Origin: Pedobacter miscanthi
Lineage (GTDB): Bacteria > Bacteroidota > Bacteroidia > Sphingobacteriales > Sphingobacteriaceae
Assembly (NCBI RefSeq): GCF_003315595.1
Contig: NZ_QNQU01000010.1
Span: 153,202-217,201, forward strand
DNA: 64,000 nucleotides
Direction: 5' to 3'
The translations under genes were made by a program, and so were the position numbers. Positions 35,894-45,483 of this stretch are shown in pieces (position 1 is the stretch's first letter; each line of letters begins with the position of its first letter). The notes beneath the pieces were generated by a model. The model did not search any database. It was given only the letters and a program-made list of their open reading frames with translations, and was not told where the DNA came from.

Positions 35894-36632
35894 AAATCTC
35901 TTTGAGTTTTGCGCTTTCCTCCATCGAAGAAGCACGTTGTATACTTAATACTGCATTTCCCCTGTTAAAGGATTTCAGGTCAGAATAATTGACATCCATC
36001 TGCTGGGATGCTTTGGCAATAATCTCCAGCCGCTCCGCATCGCTCATCTGGGTTTTAAAAGAATTCACCACGAGCAGCAACTGATCCAGGTTTTTGATGC
36101 TCTCATCCAGGATCCCTGAATACACCTTTTGCATATAATCCAGCTCTGAAGGCTCAAAATGAGAATCCTTTTTAAACAGGTTCCAGGCCCATTTGTATTC
36201 ATCTACTATGGCAATCTGCTTTGTCGTCAGGTCTTTTACCTTTTTATAATATGCAATCGCTGATTTGATTTTCCAGAGTTCTTCATAATACTCTTTGTAC
36301 AATTCCTTCTGCCTTTTCGTCCAGTCTGCAATCTCCCCAAGTTTCAGTTTGGACAGCTGATTTTCCAAAACCTTTTGCGCATTCTGCAGCCAGATCGTTT
36401 CATTCTGCAATCGCTGGATCTTCAAGTCCACTGCCTTGATCACCTTTTTAACCCCTGCTTTGATCACTTCCACTACTGCGATCTGTGCGTCTGCCCCTTT
36501 TGGCAGGCCAACGATCAATGTCATTGTACTCACCGGCAGGATTACCATATACTGCTTCATACATCCCAAAATTTTAGTCCATAGCTTCCCTGGCCAGGCC
36601 AATAGCCCAGCATTTAATCCCAATTCCATCAT
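35877..36632 (-). CDS. Conjugal transfer protein TraI-like, copy 1
   Basis: A 251-residue exported protein, largest of the three copies. After a hydrophobic segment (MVILPVSTMTLIVGLPKGADAQ) it has long helices with coiled-coil character (KLQ/RLQNETIWLQNAQKVLENQLSK type repeats) and ends with NLDQLLLVVNSFKTQMSDAERL and LKEIYGIDE. The last 90 residues align by eye with the same region of the two downstream genes. It corresponds to the Bacteroidetes TraI position, between the TraG ATPase and TraJ. This TraI is not the F-plasmid relaxase. Confidence 0.75.
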   Translation of the reverse strand: MMELGLNAGLLAWPGKLWTKILGCMKQYMVILPVSTMTLIVGLPKGADAQIAVVEVIKAGVKKVIKAVDLKIQRLQNETIWLQNAQKVLENQLSKLKLGEIADWTKRQKELYKEYYEELWKIKSAIAYYKKVKDLTTKQIAIVDEYKWAWNLFKKDSHFEPSELDYMQKVYSGILDESIKNLDQLLLVVNSFKTQMSDAERLEIIAKASQQMDVNYSDLKSFNRGNAVLSIQRASSMEESAKLKEIYGIDE

Positions 36633-36688
36633 GTTATATGTAGTTTATAAACTTGACACCTGTTGACCAAGAATGGCCTGTACTGATC

Positions 36689-37063
36689 TTACATTATCTT
36701 ACGAAACTCCCTGGTTCCCAGAACCAGCATTCCGGAGTCTGGAAAAAAGCGAACTATTTTACTTCTGCTAGGTATCTGAAGAGATTCGCTCTCTTTATCC
36801 CAGATCCCGTAATAATTCGATGTTTGATGCTCCAGTTTCCCAACCTTACCTGATTCAAAACGTCTGAAAGCACTCTTTCGAATAATTTTAAAAATACCAA
36901 CCTCTTTATTCACTTCCGTGATCACCCGCGTATCTGAAGATTCGCTATATTCCCCCCTGACAAAGCTCACATAAGTACCCGGTATAAAGGAAACCACATC
37001 ATTACGGCTACAAGCACCAATCAGGCTTATCCCGATAAAAAAATGAAGCAATTTTGTTTTCAT
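36689..37063 (-). CDS. Small exported lipoprotein in transfer operon
   Basis: A 124-residue protein with a lipoprotein signal (FFIGISLIGAC, lipobox I-G-A-C) and a mature part rich in beta strands (IPGTYVSFVRGEYSESSDTR, VGIFKIIRKSAFRR). Such lipoproteins are common between traG and traI in Bacteroidetes elements, perhaps for entry exclusion or outer-membrane anchoring; nothing in the sequence decides. It follows TraG by 12 bp. Confidence 0.8.
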   Translation of the reverse strand: MKTKLLHFFIGISLIGACSRNDVVSFIPGTYVSFVRGEYSESSDTRVITEVNKEVGIFKIIRKSAFRRFESGKVGKLEHQTSNYYGIWDKESESLQIPSRSKIVRFFPDSGMLVLGTREFRKIM

Positions 37064-37075
37064 GATATTGTTGTT

Positions 37076-39556
37076 TTAAGTTTTAGATTTAGAAAAATTA
37101 CCAGCCCTCATCTCCCCAGCCAATACTGAAATCCCCTTCTGGATACTGCCATAACGGGCGGCATATTCCTGTACCCTAATCTTCTCCCGCTCCTCAGTGG
37201 TATAAGCTAAATACTCTTCCAGGCTGACTTCGGTACGGTACACTTTACTCATCTGTCCACCCAGCGAGATAAAAATCTCTTTATATTTCCCTCCAACTTC
37301 ATTCGCTTTATTCATCGAGAGCACCAGCGCCTTTTCTTTATCGGTCAGCCCCAGCAATTCCTGTACCTGGTCAAACTTGTTCTGGTATTTACTCTGATCG
37401 AGCAGGATCTTACAATCCGCATTATTGATAATCGCCTGCTTGACAATGGGCGAGGAAATTACGTCTTCAATTTCCTGGGTCACCACAATCGGTTCCCCAA
37501 AAAATTTCCGCATGGTTTTAAACAGGTAGCGAATGTACTCTGCCATACCTTCTTTGGCTATCGCCTTCCAGCATTCTTCAATCAGCACTACCTTGCGGAT
37601 CCCTTTGAGCTTTCTCATCTTGGAAATCACCATTTCCATAATGATCAGCGTGACCACCGGAAAAAGTATGGGATGATCTTTCACATTATCCAGCTCAAAG
37701 ACAATAAATCGCTCGGTTAACATATCCAGGTTTTTAGCCGCATTAAGGAGGTAATCAAATTCTCCTCCCCGGTAATAAGGATTGAGCACATAAAGGAAAT
37801 TTCCAATATCAAAATCCTTTTCCTTTACCTTACCATCGGATAGCACCTGCATATATTCCGACATTAAAAACTCGTAGAAGGAATTAAAACAGGGGAAAAT
37901 ATCCGGCCGAACCGATAAGTGCTCGTAATAAAGTTTCAGAGCATTGGATATCGCCACATATTCCGAGCGGCGATAAGGCTCATCGTCTTTCTTCCAAAGT
38001 GCCAAAAGCAAAGTTTTAATGCTCTCCTTCTTTTCGGTATCCATGACATCGCCCTGGGATAAAAAGAAAGGATTAAACTTAATCGGATCTTCCTCCGAAT
38101 AGGTAAAATAATAGCCGCCTACCAGTTCACATAATCCTTTATAACTGTGCCCGATATCCACCAGAATACAGTGCGCCCCTTGCTCATAGTAAGAGCGCAT
38201 CATGTGGTTCACCGCAAAAGATTTCCCCGATCCTGATGGACCGATCAGCAGCTTTGCCCTATTGGTAATCACTCCCTTTTCCCAAGGCTCATCAGAAATA
38301 TCCACATGCACCGGCTTTCCCGTTAACCTGTCCCCTAAGCGGATCCCGAAAGGACTCAGCGAACTCTGATAACCAGTTTCCAGGTTAAAAAAACATGCAG
38401 CTTGCTCTAAAAAAGTATCAAAAGTGTCATTCATAGGGAAATCTGCCTCGTTTCCGGGCAGCCCTGCCCACCAGACCTGTGCCTGTCCATCGGTCTCCAG
38501 TTTGGCTACTGCATCCAGCCCCGCCATGGCCGAACTTACCAGATTCTTCAGGTCTAAAGCTTTAACCTTATCATCCGACCACACCAGCACATTAAAATGC
38601 GCTTTGACGGGAAGCCGCTGCGAGGCGACAGCCTCATTTAGAAAATCATTGGTCGCATCTCGCGACAAAGCATTTTCGCGGGAATAAGCCGAAAGCGACT
38701 GCAAACGAAGCTTCTTTGCCTCCAGTCTTTTTATCGTTTTCTGGCTATCACCAATAAATACATACTGATTATAAATATGGTTACACGATAACAGCGAACC
38801 CAAAGGACTTGCAAAGCCAATAGAAAACTTCGACCGGTCCGAACTGTATTTATCATAATTGATCCGCGGGCCACACAATCCCGGCAAATCCTCGGCATCA
38901 GAAAGCGTATACAGCTCGCAGCGCTTATCCCCAACCCTGATTTCATCCCGCAAATGAATATCCGAGACTACAGACATTTCATCCCTGCCCAAAAGAAAAC
39001 AATAACGCTCCAACAGCCCTGGCTTATTCGCTGTTCCAGCCAGTTCATCATCAGTCAAGCGAACCAGCGATACAAAACCACTGTCCGATAAAATCCTCGA
39101 AAACTGCCCCGCATAATCTAGAAAGGCACCAAACACCGCAGGATCCAGGACCTGCGAAGGCACAATGCCCTTGCGCAAAATATTGCTGTATGCAGAACTA
39201 GAAAGCTTACGACCAGCCGGACGGCTTGTTAAAAACACATAACATTCATGATCCAAAAACGGCCGTTCATTGAAAAACCTTTCCGAAGCCCCTGACAGAA
39301 AACTATGTTCTAAACTAAAATCAGCCTTAAACTTACTTTCTAAAAACCAATCCTGTTTATGTAGCACCGTTCCCGAAGGCAAAACCCGGATCGCCTTTAC
39401 CCAGGCCTTGTGATAACTATCATAATCCCTTTCCGAAAGCGTAAACAGTTCGGGAAGCGCCACCCGAAAAGCGATCGTCAGATCTCCTGCCATTGACTGT
39501 ATACAATCATGCTGTACTTTATAAACCGGAAAAATATTTGCTGCTTCTACCATCAC
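37076..39556 (-). CDS. traG: TraG family conjugative transposon ATPase (VirB4-like)
   Basis: An 826-residue ATPase. The Walker A motif LLIGPSGSGKSFAVNHMM lies near residues 438-450 and the Walker B and following helix are in VVLIEECWKAIAKEGMAEYIRYLFKTMRKFFGEPIVVTQEIED. This is the VirB4-type ATPase that powers pilus assembly and channel function. Length agrees with the family (about 830). It shares a 2-bp gap with the TraF gene upstream. The motifs look intact, in contrast with the broken coupling protein at 61-63 kb. Confidence 0.96.
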   Translation of the reverse strand: MMVEAANIFPVYKVQHDCIQSMAGDLTIAFRVALPELFTLSERDYDSYHKAWVKAIRVLPSGTVLHKQDWFLESKFKADFSLEHSFLSGASERFFNERPFLDHECYVFLTSRPAGRKLSSSAYSNILRKGIVPSQVLDPAVFGAFLDYAGQFSRILSDSGFVSLVRLTDDELAGTANKPGLLERYCFLLGRDEMSVVSDIHLRDEIRVGDKRCELYTLSDAEDLPGLCGPRINYDKYSSDRSKFSIGFASPLGSLLSCNHIYNQYVFIGDSQKTIKRLEAKKLRLQSLSAYSRENALSRDATNDFLNEAVASQRLPVKAHFNVLVWSDDKVKALDLKNLVSSAMAGLDAVAKLETDGQAQVWWAGLPGNEADFPMNDTFDTFLEQAACFFNLETGYQSSLSPFGIRLGDRLTGKPVHVDISDEPWEKGVITNRAKLLIGPSGSGKSFAVNHMMRSYYEQGAHCILVDIGHSYKGLCELVGGYYFTYSEEDPIKFNPFFLSQGDVMDTEKKESIKTLLLALWKKDDEPYRRSEYVAISNALKLYYEHLSVRPDIFPCFNSFYEFLMSEYMQVLSDGKVKEKDFDIGNFLYVLNPYYRGGEFDYLLNAAKNLDMLTERFIVFELDNVKDHPILFPVVTLIIMEMVISKMRKLKGIRKVVLIEECWKAIAKEGMAEYIRYLFKTMRKFFGEPIVVTQEIEDVISSPIVKQAIINNADCKILLDQSKYQNKFDQVQELLGLTDKEKALVLSMNKANEVGGKYKEIFISLGGQMSKVYRTEVSLEEYLAYTTEEREKIRVQEYAARYGSIQKGISVLAGEMRAGNFSKSKT

Positions 39557-39558
39557 CC

Positions 39559-39876
39559 TTATTTTTTTAAAGAAATAAACATCCTTCTCGAGCGAAATAC
39601 CAGATGAGAAGGCAAACTGCGTTTAGCCAAAAACTTCAAAAGTCCATGCTCCCCAAAACGGGCACTCATGCGGAACACCACCACAAAAAGCCCAGTCCCT
39701 AACACCACCACTAATGCCATCAGCAGAACCAGCGGAACACCCGAAACATAGCCAATCGCAAAAGCAATCAGCAAGAGCACCAATCCCCCGGCCAGATAAG
39801 CGATATACTGCGCCTTTAAGCCCTTAAACATGATCGGCCGGCCAACCCCTTTATTGATCTGATATACCGTTGCCAT
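39559..39876 (-). CDS. traF: TraF (DUF4133) membrane protein
   Basis: Start at MATVYQINKGVGRPIMFKGLKAQYI, the normal beginning of DUF4133, giving 105 residues; the longer frame covers the traE coding region. Two helices follow (YLAGGLVLLLIAFAIGYV; LLMALVVVLGTGLFVVVF) and a basic end (RSRRMFISLKK). It is a VirB3-like small inner-membrane protein that works with the TraG ATPase. It begins 2 bp after the TraE stop. Confidence 0.93.
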   Translation of the reverse strand: MATVYQINKGVGRPIMFKGLKAQYIAYLAGGLVLLLIAFAIGYVSGVPLVLLMALVVVLGTGLFVVVFRMSARFGEHGLLKFLAKRSLPSHLVFRSRRMFISLKK

Positions 39877-39878
39877 CG

Positions 39879-40223
39879 TTAAATCCCGAAAAATGATTTT
39901 AAAACCGTAGCCACAATCACCAAAAACACGCAAGAGCCAAACCAAGCCGAAGCCACCTTTGAGGTATCCGGCTCGCCCGCATTCCATTTGTTAAAGACTT
40001 TGACAGCGCCAATGATGCCCATAACTGCACCAATTGCATACATCAAATCACAACCGGTATCGAAATACCCCACCACCTTATTTGTTGCCTCCTGAATCCC
40101 GGCATTACCATCCTGGGCGAAAAGTGGTACAGCACATAAAAACTGATAGGTACAAAGCACATAGGCCAGCAACAAAAACTTAGCTATATATCGCGCGGCA
40201 GCGCTATTAAATTGATTTTTCAT
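39879..40223 (-). CDS. traE: TraE (DUF4134) membrane protein
   Basis: A 114-residue protein with a signal peptide (AVPLFAQDG) and the DUF4134 core: GIQEATNKVVGYFDTGCDLMYAIGAVMGIIGAVKVFNKWN then ASAWFGSCVFLVIVATVLKSFFGI. It resembles VirB2-type small membrane proteins that may form the pilus or channel. Start is the only sensible ATG. Confidence 0.94.
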   Translation of the reverse strand: MKNQFNSAAARYIAKFLLLAYVLCTYQFLCAVPLFAQDGNAGIQEATNKVVGYFDTGCDLMYAIGAVMGIIGAVKVFNKWNAGEPDTSKVASAWFGSCVFLVIVATVLKSFFGI

Positions 40224-40279
40224 AAAAGAATTAGGATAAAAACGATGAATAAATGAACAGCACTGAAAGCAAAACCGGT

Positions 40280-40816
40280 TTAATACCAGAGATTCTCCAG
40301 CTCCTCTTTGCTGATGTGAAAGGAGGCATGATCAGCAATAAAGTCATTGATCACCCTAATCCGGGGATAAGAGGCCATGCCCGGATAAGTTTCCTTCACT
40401 ACTTTCATCAGATTTACAAAATCACGTTTTGATCCATCTTCTTTGGCTAACACCATAAACACCGACTTAATTTCCTCCAATAAATCCGGTATCAGACCAA
40501 GCTGGTCCACCTTATCCGCATCTTTGTCCAAGTCCACAAAGCCAATCTGATCCACTCCTACTATACTCATTCCTTCGGGAAGACCAGCCTTACCCATCAT
40601 ATCATCACCAAGAGCATCCAACGAAATATCATCAGACAACCGATTACCACTTCCCTTATCTGCCAAACCCAAAGCACCACTCTCTCCACTAAGACCAGTT
40701 CCCGATCGCCCCCCATTCTTTTTCAAATAAAAAAACAGATATACCCCGCCGTACCAGAGCACTCCCACAAGCACCAGCCCGGTCAAAAATTGAGCAGTAG
40801 AAAAACCATGTAACAT
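40280..40816 (-). CDS. First gene of transfer operon, membrane-anchored hypothetical
   Basis: A 178-residue protein with one N-terminal helix (TAQFLTGLVLVGVLWYGGVYLFFYLKKNG), a low-complexity Gly/Ser/Asp linker and a soluble C-terminal domain (LLEEIKSVFMVLAKEDGSKRDFVNLMKVVKETYPGMA; IADHASFHISKEELENLW). The end looks like a small helical domain. It occupies the place before traE (TraC/TraD region) but I do not recognise it. A palindrome about 80 bp before its start is a candidate operator for the whole operon. Confidence 0.7.
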   Translation of the reverse strand: MLHGFSTAQFLTGLVLVGVLWYGGVYLFFYLKKNGGRSGTGLSGESGALGLADKGSGNRLSDDISLDALGDDMMGKAGLPEGMSIVGVDQIGFVDLDKDADKVDQLGLIPDLLEEIKSVFMVLAKEDGSKRDFVNLMKVVKETYPGMASYPRIRVINDFIADHASFHISKEELENLWY

Positions 40817-41185
40817 AAACCTTAAGCTTTATCTCCCGGCACCCCATTGTACCGGGATTTGATAAAGCAAAGTTCCATAAGAGCGAAAACTTCCTATCCA
40901 ATATTGGATAGATTGGATTTTGCACATAGCTAATTGCGCATTAGAACGGCATTATTGCCGAATTTGCATTTAGCATCCACCACAGTAATAAATAGCCGGA
41001 ACGGGTTTATAAAGGCCAATTAAGAATTAGAGCTTCTGACTCGGGTTGGAAGAGAGGGAGGGGCGGATCTGAAAACAGATAAAAACAGTTAAACTGTTTT
41101 GGAAATGGTAGGCCCCACTTCTTTTGGAGCAGGGCTTTTTCGTTCCTAAATGTTTATAAATTTTAGCTAAAAGTCCTCACACAAA
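40817..41185. promoter_or_regulatory. Control region before the transfer operon
   Basis: A 370-bp intergenic region with no gene. It contains an 18-bp perfect palindrome CTATCCAATATTGGATAG (40894-40911), followed by a second TTGGAT word at 40913, and a short palindrome AAAACAGT-TAA-ACTGTTTT further right. The first is well placed to bind a regulator of the transfer genes. An imperfect GC hairpin with plus-strand T tail lies near 41110-41145. Confidence 0.6.
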
Positions 41186-44100
41186 TTAGGATACATTATA
41201 TCCATTTATTCCAATTAGGCTCGGCTGACTCTGAACAAAATCTTTGGTTGCCTCCAGGACCATTGTTTTGATAAAGTTATTTTCTATAAAAACACTGTTC
41301 AGCATAAGAAGTATCGATTCGTTTTGAGGCCCCACAGGTATATTTCTTAAAATGAATCTCACTGCCTGGGGTAAATCAGATTGTTTTAAGCTATCTAAAT
41401 TGTTTTTCAAATAGTCTCCTAGTTTTTTTATTGTTTTTGATGAGATGTTTATATCAAAAAGCATTAACAGCATTCCATATCGGTCAATGTTTTCATCATC
41501 CGCCATATCTGAAAACGGAAGGCTAACCTCAGCAAGGTTATCGAATGAGTTTACATAGTAAATAATGGTTTGAAAAAGACATTTATATGAGGCAAGTTTC
41601 TCTGAAAGCAATTGTAATTGTATAACCTTAATACATTTATCTAAACAGATTCTCAGCAGCTGGGGTTCAACCTGTTTTCGGTCGTAAAAAACTATATATT
41701 CTAGTTCTGGCCGCTCATTTCTTCTGCGAATATTTAAAAAATCGATTATTTCTGCTACTGGCAACAAGAATAAAGTGTCCAATATCCTATAGGAGGAATA
41801 GTAAGGCTGGATATATTCTTCAGATTTATAAACACCCCTGTAAAACGACATGAATCCGTCATCCTCCCTTAATTCTTCAAACTGCGAAACACTCATTTTA
41901 AACACACTGTAGCTAACAAAGTTTCTGAAAAGCATAGCTATAGAATTCACATCTGCGTCTTTATATCGCTCGTAGAAATCCATTATATTATATCTTGCCC
42001 GTCCTTCATACGCAGTTTCAAACACGTATTTGTAGTTGAGTACAACGTTTTCAGAATTGTGGTTTTCAACTCCCGAAATAATATCAAAAATATCTTTTCT
42101 AGTATGATCAAAAAATACTTTTTCACAATCCTTCTCCTCCAGAATAGTTCTTCCGAGCGAATCAAAAGAGGACAGCGAAGATTTCAGATCATTTGAGTAT
42201 GCTGGTTCTTGTAAATCGATTTCCTGAATCAAAAGGCGGTAATTCTCAAAAGATTGCTGATTGAGATAATTGCACAATAATATACTTAATTTACTACCCT
42301 TTGAACGGCTAAATGTGGTGATTCTATCTAATATAATATTTTCATCAGGGTAGTAACCTTTAATGTCGTATGAGTATCCGCCTACTATATCTATGTTAAG
42401 AATCCGCATACTACGCTGAAAGAACGATTGGCTTTCAATTTCTTCGTTTGTTAATAAAATCCCTATAAGCGCGTAAAGCTTTGCATAATTAGCCCTTGTA
42501 TGATCACTGTGGTAGGTTGCGAATAATAAAAGCTCCCATACCTTCGCTATATTATCAACACTTGCAATCGCTAAAAAGGCACTTATAAACCCATAATTAT
42601 CTTCATCGGAAAAAAAATCATAAAGAGTGTGCTGGGAGTAATTGAGAAAGTTGCTATCAAATAACTCTAAAATTGGTTTATCATACCGACCATTATCTGC
42701 AATCTGGATGATATATTCAATTTCAGTTTGTGGATCTTTTGGCATTAGAGAAATCAGTGTGGTGGTGTCTATTTTTCTCTCAAAGTAAAGAAGAGACATA
42801 ATCAGCCAACAGGTTGAATTATTCGGATTTTCTTCTAATTTTTTTTCCAAGAATCCCAGCACCCACTTGTTGACGATATTTTCTGAAAGCATACTAAATT
42901 CTTCATGCTTATCAATTGATGCTAATGAAAAAAGTGGCTCTAAGAATTTGCAAAAGCGGTTTTCTAGCTTTGGAATGTTTCTAAAAATACCTTCATTAAG
43001 AATATCAAGGGCAAGCCAGGAACCCAGCTTAGTTATAGATGTTAAACTTTGGTCACCAGGATTTAACCCATCTCCATTTAACTCTCCGCAAAGAGCAAGA
43101 ATATTATCGGTTAGATATTTCTTGTTTTCGGCGATATAACCGGTTATAAAAATTAAGGTATTGCTCCAATAGGCATTTTTTGAAATTTTGGCTATTCTTT
43201 CCAGAACCTCTTTATCGTCAATATTATCTACGTAGCCATTAGCTGCAAAGTATTCCTGCAGTGATCTTATAGCAAAACCAATCCGTTGGTCCTCCAGTTG
43301 GGAAATAAAAACCAGTCTATCAATAGCAGCGTTTTGAATGTCGCGTGTGTATAGTTCAATTTTTTGTTCATCTAATTCCTTGTCTATTAGGTAATGAGTT
43401 AGAATCTGATCAAATTGGGTAATGTCGATAGAGGCTGATGGGTTTGTACTTTTCTCCGAAATTGCCTGTAGGTATACGCCAAGCTTATAGTGAATTTCAG
43501 TCACGGAGGCGGAATCAGATTGTAGTATTTCAGATATCCCTCTCTGTTTTTCCCTATTTAGAATTGTAGTAAAATATTGTTTAAAAAGGTCATACTTATT
43601 CGTTGGTGGTTCGCCGCCGCTATTGACTAGTATCGCCATTATAGATGCCTGTAATGGGGATTTCATAATTCTTGAAACTTGTGAATCTGCCAGTGCACGT
43701 TCAAGTATTGCGAGCTTTGATTCTCTGACCAATATATTATCTATTGTATTTGCCAATAATCTTTCCAAGTAAATCTTGCAGTTATCTTCGGTAAGATCCT
43801 GGATATTGAGATGATTATATTTGGTAACATCAAATTCTTTGGAATAGCCTTGTGGCCTGGTAGTGGCTACAATGATGACATCAGCATCCATTTTCCTCAG
43901 GATCATTTCTGTGAAAAGATTTAATTCATGAAGTACCACTTCCCTATTACTCGAAACAGGAACTTCATCGAGTCCGTCAAAAATAAATAGACTTGACATA
44001 TTTCTTAGAAGAATTTCAATTTCATAGCTATTGACATTCATTCCCGTTTTTTTGTTTATCAGCCGGGATAGATAGGTCTGAATGGAAATAGATTCTGTTT

Positions 44101-45142
44101 TGTCCCGTTTATGGGTTTCTGTTATCCATCCTGCATAATCCTTTAGAATTATTTTAAAGGGTAGTCTAGGCCACTCAGGAGTTCGGGAAATCAAAGAACT
44201 ATAATCTTCTATAAAAGTCAATATGGGCTCAGAAGGATAGATGCTTTCATCCAAGTCACGCAGGAAATATGCCCTGTAAGTTTGGGCTAAGAATTGGCTT
44301 AAGGTAGATTTTCCCTGTCCTGGCCCAGCTTTTAGGACAAATTTATTTATCTCTTCATTTGATCTCCATTTTTGGATCGTATTTCCCAGCGCTACAATAT
44401 GTTCAACAAACCTAAAATTGTGATAACGGTTCTTTTCAGATGAAACATCGAGGTCGATGAATACTTTTTCGAGGTTAACTTTTTCAGTTACAAGTTTCCC
44501 AGCCTGATCGAGTTTTGTCTGGATATCCTCCATAAACTCGGTTTCAAAAAACCTGCAAATTGCTCCATGAACATGTTTATGGCGTTCCTTATCATTATCC
44601 AAAAGTTCCAGCATTTTCGCAAGCACATCTCCAGGTAAGACAAATGGTGCATATGCAATGGCGAGATCCCTGTTCAGATCTAAAAAATCTTGGATATCAT
44701 GGTTTGAAATAACATGAATATGTTTTATGCCGTATATAATTTCCAATGACCTACATAAGGCGCTGATTTTATCCTGTCCACCAGTTTTGGCAACAGAAGT
44801 CAGTATAATATTTGTAAAAAAAATCAGATTGTCCGGCAATGGAACAGATTGCTTCCTATTTACATATTTGTTTAAGTCCTTTTCCATCTCGGATTTCAGC
44901 CACTTGTGATCTTTCCCCTGGGCCTCAATTGTAATTGTCCGTGCCTTAGCCTGAATAACCCAATAGCCTGTCCAATTTTCTTTTTCTGATGGAAATGGCG
45001 AACTTCCCTGAAAAGTAGCTTCTCGCCCACCATCAGGTCCTTCGCCAAAAGATGTACAACCTGACCCTATATATTTTTTACAGATTGATTGAACCAAATG
45101 CTCAAAATCGTAGGATTGAAGTCTATTTAAATCGTATTTCAT
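41186..45142 (-). CDS. Nuclease-NACHT STAND NTPase, probable anti-phage protein
   Basis: A 1318-residue three-part protein. Residues 1-170 resemble an Mrr/PD-(D/E)XK nuclease: YDFEHLVQSIC at the start, then Asp37 in GEGPDGGRE and Gln64-Ala-Lys66 in WVIQAKAR. The NACHT NTPase follows: Walker A AGPGQGKST at 272-280, Walker B SSLFIFDGLDEVP around 383-395 with two acidic residues, and sensor VIIVATTRPQGY. From about residue 600 onward come helical repeats that probably form a sensor. This order, effector then NACHT then sensor, is that of bacterial NACHT/STAND defence proteins. It has a low-GC look compared with the tra genes, as cargo often does. Confidence 0.88.
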   Translation of the reverse strand: MKYDLNRLQSYDFEHLVQSICKKYIGSGCTSFGEGPDGGREATFQGSSPFPSEKENWTGYWVIQAKARTITIEAQGKDHKWLKSEMEKDLNKYVNRKQSVPLPDNLIFFTNIILTSVAKTGGQDKISALCRSLEIIYGIKHIHVISNHDIQDFLDLNRDLAIAYAPFVLPGDVLAKMLELLDNDKERHKHVHGAICRFFETEFMEDIQTKLDQAGKLVTEKVNLEKVFIDLDVSSEKNRYHNFRFVEHIVALGNTIQKWRSNEEINKFVLKAGPGQGKSTLSQFLAQTYRAYFLRDLDESIYPSEPILTFIEDYSSLISRTPEWPRLPFKIILKDYAGWITETHKRDKTESISIQTYLSRLINKKTGMNVNSYEIEILLRNMSSLFIFDGLDEVPVSSNREVVLHELNLFTEMILRKMDADVIIVATTRPQGYSKEFDVTKYNHLNIQDLTEDNCKIYLERLLANTIDNILVRESKLAILERALADSQVSRIMKSPLQASIMAILVNSGGEPPTNKYDLFKQYFTTILNREKQRGISEILQSDSASVTEIHYKLGVYLQAISEKSTNPSASIDITQFDQILTHYLIDKELDEQKIELYTRDIQNAAIDRLVFISQLEDQRIGFAIRSLQEYFAANGYVDNIDDKEVLERIAKISKNAYWSNTLIFITGYIAENKKYLTDNILALCGELNGDGLNPGDQSLTSITKLGSWLALDILNEGIFRNIPKLENRFCKFLEPLFSLASIDKHEEFSMLSENIVNKWVLGFLEKKLEENPNNSTCWLIMSLLYFERKIDTTTLISLMPKDPQTEIEYIIQIADNGRYDKPILELFDSNFLNYSQHTLYDFFSDEDNYGFISAFLAIASVDNIAKVWELLLFATYHSDHTRANYAKLYALIGILLTNEEIESQSFFQRSMRILNIDIVGGYSYDIKGYYPDENIILDRITTFSRSKGSKLSILLCNYLNQQSFENYRLLIQEIDLQEPAYSNDLKSSLSSFDSLGRTILEEKDCEKVFFDHTRKDIFDIISGVENHNSENVVLNYKYVFETAYEGRARYNIMDFYERYKDADVNSIAMLFRNFVSYSVFKMSVSQFEELREDDGFMSFYRGVYKSEEYIQPYYSSYRILDTLFLLPVAEIIDFLNIRRRNERPELEYIVFYDRKQVEPQLLRICLDKCIKVIQLQLLSEKLASYKCLFQTIIYYVNSFDNLAEVSLPFSDMADDENIDRYGMLLMLFDINISSKTIKKLGDYLKNNLDSLKQSDLPQAVRFILRNIPVGPQNESILLMLNSVFIENNFIKTMVLEATKDFVQSQPSLIGINGYNVS

Positions 45143-45483
45143 GAAGCGTTAATAGTTTAAAGTTCGTCGAAAATAAATAAAAGAAGACATACTGATTATG
45201 ATAATTCCAAAATTTGTCTGATAACACAAAGGGATTTGATGATTTTTTACAATATAAAAGCGCTATTAAGTTTAGATATAAAGCAAAGTGATGCCATCCC
45301 TCGGATATCTTTAGCACAAAAATCAAAGAAGGGATAGTAATCAATCCGAAAGCAACACAAGAAAGATAGCGCCTTGAAAAATGAAATTAACTCAAAAACC
45401 TATCAGGTGTGCGCTTAACAGAAGTGCCTGGCATATATTATGCGAGGTCCTTGTGGCAGATTGGCCATTTTTATCCTTTACTT
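45143..45483. other. Gene-free spacer upstream of NACHT gene
   Basis: About 340 bp of AT-rich DNA with the NACHT promoter; no coding frame with credible composition, and no clear -7/-33 pair recognised. Confidence 0.4.
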
